Below are positions 1 through 6,439 of a stretch of 11,054 bases of DNA, piece after piece; within the stretch, counting starts at the first letter, position 1; every line of letters begins with the position of its first letter. Both the position numbers and the translations under genes were made by a program. Origin of the DNA: CAWACC01 sp964390695 (GTDB lineage Bacteria; Chlamydiota; Chlamydiia; Chlamydiales; Parachlamydiaceae); the NCBI GenBank assembly GCA_964390695.1, contig CAYMKI010000118.1:1-11054 (forward strand), given 5' to 3'. The notes below the pieces were generated by a model that saw only the letters and a program-made list of their open reading frames with translations, searched no databases and was not told the DNA's origin.

Positions 1-208
1 GCAAAAGCAAAAGGAGAAAACGAGAAAATTTCGACTTGATCAGTCCTAATTTGTATATTTTTATTTCATGTAATTCAATCATTTGTTGCCAGTATGCCGC
101 TTTCCAAGATGGCGACATATTCACTGCAGAATATGCTATAGGTTTGGAAGCCTGCTCGTTTGTGGAAAAAAAGAGAGTGCTGAAATTGTGATAAACATCC
201 TTTCGCAT
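1..208 (-). CDS. Hypothetical protein, 5' portion only (runs off left edge)
   Basis: An open frame on the minus strand begins with ATG at 208-206 and stays open for 69 codons to the window edge. The product starts MRKDVYHNFSTLFF and contains the stretch SPSWKAAYWQQMIELHE, then ends in a run of leucines that could begin a hydrophobic segment. Amino-acid use looks ordinary, whereas the opposite-strand frame over the same bases gives an odd cysteine-rich peptide without a start. A weak AGG lies a few bases before the ATG. I do not recognise the family. It would be transcribed divergently from the rest of the window. A chance open frame remains possible because only a fragment is visible. Confidence 0.4.
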   Translation of the reverse strand, partial: MRKDVYHNFSTLFFSTNEQASKPIAYSAVNMSPSWKAAYWQQMIELHEIKIYKLGLIKSKFSRFLLLLL

Positions 209-383
209 TTTGCCTATCTCACAACCTCATATCCTTAGCCATAAAATCTACTCAATTTAAAGTTAAGGAGATTTTTTTGAATTCTCAGCGGATTTAGCCA
301 TTTTTTGCGTCACCTGCCTATATATATGTTTACATAATTATATATAAATATTATTTCAGTATGTATGAGATAAGAATTTCAAA
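209..383. promoter_or_regulatory. Divergent AT-rich intergenic spacer
   Basis: This 175-base spacer separates the minus-strand gene start at 208 from the antitoxin-like remnant beginning near 384. It is very AT-rich between about 318 and 357, with alternating TATATA tracts. It should hold the promoters for both directions, but I cannot fix a convincing -35/-10 pair. A good Shine-Dalgarno (SD) AAGGAG at 265-270 leads only to a TTG followed by six codons and a stop, so it may be a relic of a lost gene start. Confidence 0.4.
325..336. promoter_or_regulatory. Perfect-arm palindrome, candidate operator
   Basis: TATGT-TT-ACATA forms five-base inverted arms around a TT centre, about 50 bases before the antitoxin-like frame. 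RHH antitoxins commonly bind short palindromes in their own promoters, so this is a candidate autoregulatory site. The surrounding sequence is low-complexity AT, in which short palindromes arise by chance, so the assignment is weak. Confidence 0.2.
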
Positions 384-648
384 ATGAAATGAGGAGGGCG
401 AGAATTCCTTAAGAGACGATGTTGTTAGACTGAGTTTTGATATATCTATTCATGAACATGCATTAATAAAAGCCACATGTGCAGAGTCTATGATTCTTAT
501 GAAAGATTTTTTACACGATTTGGTATTGAGAGGAATACAAGAACTTAAGGAAAAGAAGATACAAAAACAATCAAAAAAGTCAAAAGCAAGCAAGCTTGAA
601 GCGAAGGCTTTTGCTGATAAAACACAACAAATTTCACGCAAGGCATAG
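384..648 (+). pseudogene. RHH antitoxin-like gene with disrupted start
   Basis: From 388 to the TAG at 646-648 a continuous frame encodes NEEGENSLRDDVVRLSFDIS, then two helix-like stretches (HEHALIKATCAESM and MKDFLHDLVLRGIQEL) and a lysine-rich tail. Strand VVRLSFDIS followed by two helices is the layout of ribbon-helix-helix antitoxins and repressors. No ATG, GTG or TTG lies in this frame before the ATG at 490, which would discard the DNA-contacting strand. ATG at 384-386 is one base out of frame. Removing one A from the AAA at 387-389 would read ATG-AAT-GAG and join the frame, giving about 87 residues. A single-base insertion, or a sequencing error, is the simplest explanation. No toxin gene is recognisable beside it. 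The RHH assignment rests on pattern only. Confidence 0.5.
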
Positions 649-664
649 CTATAAGGTTGTTATC

Positions 665-793
665 ATGGATAATAAAATGGAGTTCTCTGTGCAATATCAT
701 CTGTATTTTCTCTATTCAGATTCCTCTCAATTAGAGAAAGTATCATCGATGCTTATTACTCAAGGAATAGCTACAAGGGTCATCTATGATTAA
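665..793 (+). CDS. Small hypothetical protein overlapping the efflux gene start
   Basis: ATG at 665 opens a 42-residue frame (MDNKMEFSVQYHLYFLYSDS and onward, ending ATRVIYD) with AAGG about nine bases upstream. The same frame can be opened from an ATG at 596, but that lies inside the antitoxin-like gene and has no better ribosome site. Its TAA at 791-793 overlaps the ATG of the outer-membrane gene at 786 by eight bases (ATGATTAA), so translation could be coupled. The family is not recognised. The strand-then-helix pattern could suggest a remnant of a small alpha/beta domain, but this is only an impression. It may be non-coding or a fragment. Confidence 0.35.
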   Translation: MDNKMEFSVQYHLYFLYSDSSQLEKVSSMLITQGIATRVIYD

Positions 794-2081
794 GGCATTA
801 GGTTTTAGCCTACTCATATTGCTTGGTTCAATAAGAGCATACTGCGCAGCTGATGACAACCTCAGTTCTTCACCTCTTCAGCTGAATATCCTAGTAAAGG
901 AAGTTATTCAACGAAACCCAAATCTTGATGCAACACGTCTAAGAATTCAAGCGGCACATGAAGTTATGCATCGGGTACAGGTGCTCGACGATCCTCAAGT
1001 CATGATTACCTCTGATCAAAATAAATTGCATAAAACTAGCGATTTTACTCCCATGATGAGCTATGAGGTGAGCCAAGCAATTCCCTTCCCGGGAAAGCTT
1101 CGCTTGAAGGGAGAAATTGCAAAGCAAGTCATGTTGCAGCAACAAAGCATAGAGATTACGACCTATCGGGAACTCATTCGACAAACAAAACTACTTTATT
1201 ATCAGTTATATACTAATGACGTTTCCTTAAGAATTAATACTGATAACACAGGCCTTGTCAATGCGCTAATTGAAGATGGTATGGCGTTATATCGCTCTGG
1301 AAAAGGAGAATATGCAGAGATTATTAAAATGCAGTTAGAGCTACAAATGCTTGAGGAACAGCGTCTCATGCTTGAGGCTGAAAAAGTGATGTTTCAGAGC
1401 ATGCTAAATGCTTTATTGAATCGCTCTCCTACTGAGCCATTGGGTAAGCCAGAGGCTTCTTTTAGCAAGCAATTTAACTTGTCCTTTTACCAAGCCGAAT
1501 CGATCGCCCTAACTTCGCGATCAGAACTTCATCGAATGCAAGCGATGGTCATGGAACAGGAAAAAATGGCACAGCTAGCACGCCGTAACTACTATCCGGA
1601 CTTCGAGGTGGGTGTAGCCTATGAAAGAATGAATAATAATTTTGATGGTCATGTCGATGATGCCATAATGTTCAAGGTAGGTTTTAATCTCCCGATTTGG
1701 ATCCCAGAAAAACAGGCCAGAGAGGTGCGCGAGGCTCGTGCTAACGCTTTTGCCAACCAGAAAGAGTTGGAAGGGATGCAAGCAATGATCTCTGGGAAAT
1801 TGAAAGAATTGCTTACGAAACTCAAATCTACTGAGGATAAAATCTCTCTCTATAGGGATGGAATTTTACCAAAGGTTAAAGAAGCATTTTCCGCATTGCT
1901 TTCTTCTTACCGTTCAGGTGAAGGAAAATTTTTGCTTCTGCTCGATACGTGGCGGCAAGCATTTAATGCTGAACTTGAGTATGAACGCTTTCTATCAGAA
2001 CGCGAAATCATTCTTGCAGAACTAGAACGCGTAATGGGAATGAATTTGGAGGAGGTTTTATGCGACTATATGATGCGTTAA
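786..2081 (+). CDS. cusC: Outer-membrane efflux protein of a heavy-metal RND system (CusC/CzcC/TolC family)
   Basis: This should be the outer-membrane channel of the tripartite pump encoded by the next two genes. The 431-residue product opens with a signal peptide (MIKALGFSLLILLGS, probable cleavage near residues 20-22, AYCAAD). The mature part has the two long alpha-helical repeats of outer-membrane efflux proteins. Recognisable marks are IQRNPNLDATRLRIQAAHE near the mature N-terminus, the AIPFPGKLRLKGE turn around residues 98-110 that is typical of CzcC/CusC-like members, and NYYPDFEVGVAYE near 272-285 starting the second repeat. Length is normal for the CzcC branch. Cys at the signal end lacks a proper lipobox, so lipidation is doubtful. 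AAGGG sits six bases before the ATG. The 3' end overlaps the adaptor by 22 bases, indicating a shared transcript and coupled translation. The frame is intact. Cus rather than Czc is chosen from the methionine triad in the pump. Confidence 0.85.
   Translation: MIKALGFSLLILLGSIRAYCAADDNLSSSPLQLNILVKEVIQRNPNLDATRLRIQAAHEVMHRVQVLDDPQVMITSDQNKLHKTSDFTPMMSYEVSQAIPFPGKLRLKGEIAKQVMLQQQSIEITTYRELIRQTKLLYYQLYTNDVSLRINTDNTGLVNALIEDGMALYRSGKGEYAEIIKMQLELQMLEEQRLMLEAEKVMFQSMLNALLNRSPTEPLGKPEASFSKQFNLSFYQAESIALTSRSELHRMQAMVMEQEKMAQLARRNYYPDFEVGVAYERMNNNFDGHVDDAIMFKVGFNLPIWIPEKQAREVREARANAFANQKELEGMQAMISGKLKELLTKLKSTEDKISLYRDGILPKVKEAFSALLSSYRSGEGKFLLLLDTWRQAFNAELEYERFLSEREIILAELERVMGMNLEEVLCDYMMR
2048..2055 (+). 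promoter_or_regulatory. Strong ribosome binding site for the adaptor gene
   Basis: GGAGGAGG lies four bases before ATG 2060 and inside the last codons of the outer-membrane gene. It fixes the adaptor start and indicates strong translation of the adaptor within the same message. Confidence 0.6.
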
Positions 2082-3247
2082 AAAGTGCTGTTGCAGCCTG
2101 TTTATTGGCAATTACAGTGATTGGCTGCCAATCCGAACAAGAAACTCAAGAGGCAAAACTAGAACAAGAAGCTAAATCTGAAGGCATGTCGAATATGGAG
2201 GGAATGCCTCCTTCTGGATATGCAGAAGTGAAGATTGATCCACAGCGGATCCAACTTTTTGGAGTACGGACGGAAAAAGTGATTCCTCGAGAGTTGAACA
2301 AGTCTGTGCGTGCCGTGGGCATTGTCGTCGCTGATGAAAGGCGTGTTGCAAATATTCAAACAAAGTTTAGTGGCTGGATTGTTGATCTCTATGTGAACTT
2401 CACAAATCAGTCTGTTAATAAAGGAGAACCTTTATTTTCAGTGTACAGCCCAGCTCTTCTTGCCACTCAAGAAGAGTACATTATTGCAAAAAAAGGCATG
2501 CGCAATCAACTGAAAGGTACCTTTGCCGAGGAATATTCCCGCACAAATCAGAAACTTCTTGAATCCGTCAAACAACGTTTAGAATTGTGGGATATCCCTC
2601 AAGAAGAAATTGATCGTTTAGATCGACAAGCTGTCCCCATTAAAACGCTTACCATCCGTTCTCCTATTGATGGAATTGTCTTACAAAAGAATGCTTTTGC
2701 AGGGATGAATGTTGAACCAGGCATGAATATATTTACGGTTGCCGATCTTTCTCATGTTTGGGTATTGGCAGATATTTTTGAACAAGACATTGCTTCTATT
2801 CGCATGGAGCAGCAAGCAACTTTGACCATGAATGCGTTTCCGGGAAGAACTTTTGAAGGAAAGGTTGATTTTATTAATTACGTCCTTGATCAAACGACGC
2901 GAACGACAAAGGTCCGTTTTGATTTCAATAACGTGGAAATGCTTTTAAAACCGGGCATGTATGGGGTTATTGAGTTAACTATTCCGATAGGATTTGTGCT
3001 AGCACTTCCTGAAGCAGCCGTTATCGATACAGGAACGAAGAAAATAGTGTAAATCTAAAGAGTCCCAGTTTTTTACTGGCCTATTGAACAACAACTAGGC
3101 TCTAAAGGAGGAGGAAAAAATCAAATTTTAAAAGGCTTGAATGAAAACGACTTAGTGGTAACAAGCTCTCAGTTTTTGATGGATTCTGAGAGCCGTATTC
3201 AAGCCTCCGGAGGAGGGATGCAAGGAATGGAGATGGAGAAAAAATGA
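2060..3247 (+). pseudogene. cusB: CusB-type periplasmic adaptor interrupted by two in-frame TAA codons
   Basis: The adaptor (membrane fusion protein) should join the inner-membrane pump to the outer-membrane channel and hand metal to the pump. The first 330 residues are intact. They include a signal peptide with lipobox VIGC (Cys23), a charged linker with three evenly spaced Met (43, 46, 49), the barrel-sandwich start VANIQTKFSGWIVDLYVNF, a helical hairpin (about 140-190), TIRSPIDGIVLQKNAFAGM for the second lipoyl half, and a beta-barrel with ALPEAAVIDTGTKKIV. TAA at 3050-3052 then stops it. A second TAA follows at 3056-3058. The same frame continues without a shift to TGA at 3245-3247 and still reads as adaptor: PIEQQLG, GLNENDLVVTSSQFLMDSES and a Met-rich tail GMQGMEMEKK. 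The TGA overlaps the ATG of cusA as ATGA. Full length would be 395 codons, normal for CusB. The truncated form lacks the end of the membrane-proximal domain, which in CusB-type adaptors contacts the pump, so it is probably inactive. Confidence 0.85.
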
Positions 3248-6200
3248 TTGCAGCCATTATTGAGTTCTGTGCAAGAAATCGTTTCATTGTTGTGATTTGT
3301 ACAGCTCTGATATTGCTTTGGTCTGCATGGGCAATTCGTAAAAGTCCAATTGATGCTCTCCCAGATCTATCAGATACACAGGTTATCATTTTTACTGAAT
3401 GGATGGGACGAAGTCCTAATTTGATCGAAGACCAGATTACTTATCCCCTAGTGACGACTTTTCTTGGAGCTCCAAAAGTCAAACTTGTGCGTGGCTTTAC
3501 AATGTTTGGCATGTCTTTTGTCTATGTCATCTTTGAAGATGGAACTGACATCTATTGGGCTAGGAGTCGCACTTTAGAATATTTATCTAAAATGCAAGGC
3601 AGGCTCCCACCTGGAGTGACTCCACAGATGGGTCCTGATGCCACAGGGGTTGGCTGGATTTTTGAATATGCTTTGGTCGATGAGTCTGGAAAATATTCTT
3701 TGCAGGAACTGCGCAGCTTTCAAGATTGGTATTTGCGCTATTGGTTGACTTCTGTGCCAGGAGTTGCAGAAGTAGCCAGTGTGGGAGGGTATGAGAAAGA
3801 ATACCAAGTAGAAATTGATCCTGTTAAATTGCAAGCCTTTGAATTCTCTTTGGCCGATGTGAAGCAAGCCATTGACCAGTCAAATGCAGACGTGGGAGGA
3901 CGCGTTATTGAGCTCGCAGAGCACGAATATGCGGTTAGAGGCAGAGGTTATATTACAGATAAAGCCATGCTTGAAAAAGTTGTGATAGGAACAGATGGAA
4001 AAGGAACACCCATTTTAATCAAAGACGTCGCCCATGTGCAAATTGGCGGCAATATCCGACGTGGACTAGTTGAATTAGATGGTGAAGGAGAAGTGGTTGG
4101 GGGCATAGTTGTGATGCGCTATGGAGAAAATGCGCGAGATTTTATCAACCGCATTAAAGCAAAAATTCAAGAGATGCAACCATCTTTTCCGCCAGACGTT
4201 AAACTCATTACGACTTATGATCGCTCCTCGCTAATCGACCATTCGATGGCAACTCTTTCTGAAGCCTTGGTAGAAGAAATCATCATCGTCTCATTAGTCA
4301 TTATCCTTTTCTTGTTTCATTTTAGATCTACACTTGTCGCTATCATTACTCTTCCTATTGCTGTGATTGTCTCTTTCATTCCGATGTTTTATCAAAGTCT
4401 CACGGTAAATATCATGTCTCTTGCTGGAATTATTATTGCGATTGGGGACGTTGTCGATGCGGCAGTTGTCATGACAGAAAATGCCCATGCTAAACTGGAA
4501 GCAGCCAATGGCAAGGGAGATAGGAATGAAATCATCATCGAAGCCGCCAAAGAAATAGGGCCGAGTATTTTTGCTACGTTGTTAGTGACAGTGATTGCCT
4601 TTTTGCCAGTTTTCACCTTGCAGGCCCAAGAAGGCCGACTATTTTCTCCACTTGCATTTACTAAAACATACGCTGTAGCTTTTGGAGCTCTTCTAGGCAT
4701 TACATTGGTCCCAGCATTGATGGTCACCTTTATTCGCGGCAAAATTCGACCTGCCATGAAAAACCCGATTAATCGCTGGATGGTAGCGATTTATCGACCT
4801 CTCTTAAGTTTCTGTGTCAAATTTCGCTATCTTGTTGTTCTTCTTGCCATCATAGGCTCATTGCTTACGATTCCTGTTTTTATGCGTCTTGGTTCTGAAT
4901 TTATGCCCCCACTAGATGAAGAAACAATTTTATTCATGCCAATTACAGTCCCTGGAATTTCAATTGAAGCAGCAAAAGAGCTCCTACAACTTCAAGACAA
5001 AATTTTGAAATCTTTTCCAGAGGTAGAAAGAGTATTTGGTAAAGCAGGAAGAGCCGAAACGGCAACCGACCCAGCTCCGTTATCAATGACCGAAACGGTT
5101 GTGATGCTAAAACCTAAATCTGAGTGGCGTTCGGGGATGACCAAGGAAAAATTGGAAAAAGAGATGAATGAAGCTCTGAAAATTCCAGGTGTTCAGAATG
5201 CCTTTACCATGCCGATCAAAGCCCGTATTGATATGTTGACCACAGGAATTCGAACTCCTATCGGCATTAAAGTATTTGGAACCGATCTTTTTGAAATTAA
5301 TGAAATAGGCCAACAGCTAGAAGGAATTCTTAAAATGGTGCCAGGTACTCGAAGTGTGTATGCAGAACGAGAGATTGGAGGATTTTTTATCGATTTTATT
5401 CCAGACCGTGAAGCCATTGCACGCTATGGACTCAGGCTTATGGATGTTTTTGACGTCATTGAGACAGCCATCGGCGGTCTAGATGTCACCACCACCATCG
5501 AAGGTCGTGAGCGCTATAAAATTAATGTGCGTTATCCTCGCGATCTTCGCAATGATGTTGAAAAGTTGCGCAATGTCCTAGTTCCTATACCTAAGCAAAA
5601 AGATGGGCAAGCGAGTGGAATGGGAGGAAAGAAAGAAATGACCGGTGGAAATGTGGCGCATGTTCCATTAGCACTTCTAGGAAAAATCGAAGCTGTAATG
5701 GGTCCTCCTATGATCAAAGATGAGATGGCTTCTCTAAATGGCTGGGTCTATGTGGATATAGAAGGTAGGGATATTGGCGGCTATGTAGAGGAAGCGAAAG
5801 AGACAGTTAAAAAAAACCTTAAACTCCCTCAAGGATATTATCTCAAGTGGACAGGGCAATATGAATTTTTAGAGCGCATTCAAGCGCTTATGCAATGGGT
5901 TGTCCCCCTCACGGTTTTGCTTATCGCTATTATTTTGTACTTTAATTTCAAAGGAATTGCTCAAACTCTCATCGTCATGCTATCCGTTCCCTTTGCTGCC
6001 ATCGGAGCAATCTGGTTGATGTATTCGCTAAGTTATAATACTTCTGTAGCTGTTTGGGTGGGAATGATTGCCTTGCTTGGAATTGCGGCCCAAACGGCAT
6101 CGATTATGATGGTTTATTTGGAGGAAGGTTATGAGAAATGGAAAAAAGATGGAAAGATGACTTCTGTAGCTGAACTTGAAACAATGACAGTTGAGCATGG

Positions 6201-6429
6201 AACGTATCGAATTCGCCCTCTCATTATGGCAGTCGCATTAAATATTTTTGGAAAGCTACCTATTCTTTGGAGCACTGGTGCGGGATCAGATGTGGCAAAA
6301 CGCATTGCGGCTCCTCTTTGGGGAGGCTTGCTCTCACTTACTTTTCTCACTATTTGCGTCATTCCTGCTATTTATGTCATTTGGCGAAGTTTTCATCTAA
6401 AAAAGAAGCCAACGCAACCAAACACTTAA
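3244..6429 (+). CDS. cusA: CusA/CzcA-family heavy-metal efflux RND pump, probably Cu(I)/Ag(I)
   Basis: This is the inner-membrane, proton-driven pump of the tripartite system, 1061 residues, the usual family length. TM1 lies near residues 12-30, a first periplasmic loop contains DALPDLSDTQVIIFTEW, TM2-6 lie about 340-490, TM7 about 527-547, a second periplasmic loop follows, and TM8-12 run from about 886. The three methionines of E. coli CusA (M573, M623, M672) align with M565 (ILFMPITV), M615 (LSMTET) and M664 (RIDMLTTGI), with identical spacing of 50 and 49, which supports Cu(I)/Ag(I) over Zn/Co/Cd. Asp405 in TM4 (IGDVVDAAVV) is kept. The other two proton-relay residues of CusA, Glu939 and Lys984, align with Gln950 (GIAAQTAS) and Leu993 (RIRPLIM). 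A lysine appears at 1004 (FGKLPILW) instead. GGAG at 3235-3238 serves the ATG, which overlaps the adaptor's terminal TGA. The frame is complete. Confidence 0.9.
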   Translation: MIAAIIEFCARNRFIVVICTALILLWSAWAIRKSPIDALPDLSDTQVIIFTEWMGRSPNLIEDQITYPLVTTFLGAPKVKLVRGFTMFGMSFVYVIFEDGTDIYWARSRTLEYLSKMQGRLPPGVTPQMGPDATGVGWIFEYALVDESGKYSLQELRSFQDWYLRYWLTSVPGVAEVASVGGYEKEYQVEIDPVKLQAFEFSLADVKQAIDQSNADVGGRVIELAEHEYAVRGRGYITDKAMLEKVVIGTDGKGTPILIKDVAHVQIGGNIRRGLVELDGEGEVVGGIVVMRYGENARDFINRIKAKIQEMQPSFPPDVKLITTYDRSSLIDHSMATLSEALVEEIIIVSLVIILFLFHFRSTLVAIITLPIAVIVSFIPMFYQSLTVNIMSLAGIIIAIGDVVDAAVVMTENAHAKLEAANGKGDRNEIIIEAAKEIGPSIFATLLVTVIAFLPVFTLQAQEGRLFSPLAFTKTYAVAFGALLGITLVPALMVTFIRGKIRPAMKNPINRWMVAIYRPLLSFCVKFRYLVVLLAIIGSLLTIPVFMRLGSEFMPPLDEETILFMPITVPGISIEAAKELLQLQDKILKSFPEVERVFGKAGRAETATDPAPLSMTETVVMLKPKSEWRSGMTKEKLEKEMNEALKIPGVQNAFTMPIKARIDMLTTGIRTPIGIKVFGTDLFEINEIGQQLEGILKMVPGTRSVYAEREIGGFFIDFIPDREAIARYGLRLMDVFDVIETAIGGLDVTTTIEGRERYKINVRYPRDLRNDVEKLRNVLVPIPKQKDGQASGMGGKKEMTGGNVAHVPLALLGKIEAVMGPPMIKDEMASLNGWVYVDIEGRDIGGYVEEAKETVKKNLKLPQGYYLKWTGQYEFLERIQALMQWVVPLTVLLIAIILYFNFKGIAQTLIVMLSVPFAAIGAIWLMYSLSYNTSVAVWVGMIALLGIAAQTASIMMVYLEEGYEKWKKDGKMTSVAELETMTVEHGTYRIRPLIMAVALNIFGKLPILWSTGAGSDVAKRIAAPLWGGLLSLTFLTICVIPAIYVIWRSFHLKKKPTQPNT

Positions 6430-6433
6430 GGAG
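6428..6433 (+). promoter_or_regulatory. Ribosome binding site deciding a GTG start
   Basis: AAGGAG overlaps the TAA of cusA and directly abuts the ATG at 6434, leaving no spacer for that codon. The in-frame GTG at 6440 is six bases downstream, the normal distance, and is therefore the more likely initiation codon for the ATPase. Confidence 0.6.
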
Positions 6434-6439
6434 ATGGTA

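Noticed and set aside
3..191. Plus-strand open frame of 62 codons ending in TGA at 189-191
   Set aside because: It has no start codon and gives a cysteine-rich peptide of unusual composition. It overlaps the minus-strand frame 1-208, which has an ATG and more ordinary composition.
265..297. AAGGAG ribosome site followed by TTG start
   Set aside because: The frame stops after six codons, so there is no gene. At most it is a relic.
450..641. 63-residue minus-strand frame opposite the antitoxin-like gene
   Set aside because: The product is rich in Cys, Phe and Ser, typical of an antisense shadow of lysine-rich coding sequence. The plus-strand frame is the better match.
3050..3058. Reassignment of TAA to tyrosine
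   Set aside because: TAA ends the outer-membrane protein, the pump and the ATPase in this same window, so general recoding is not supported.
3065..3079. Possible terminator hairpin CCAG-loop-CTGG
   Set aside because: The stem is only four pairs, no T-tract follows, and it lies inside the adaptor coding frame.
4392..4757. 121-residue minus-strand frame inside cusA
   Set aside because: It lies wholly antisense to a strongly conserved transmembrane region of the pump and has no recognisable domain, so it is a shadow frame.
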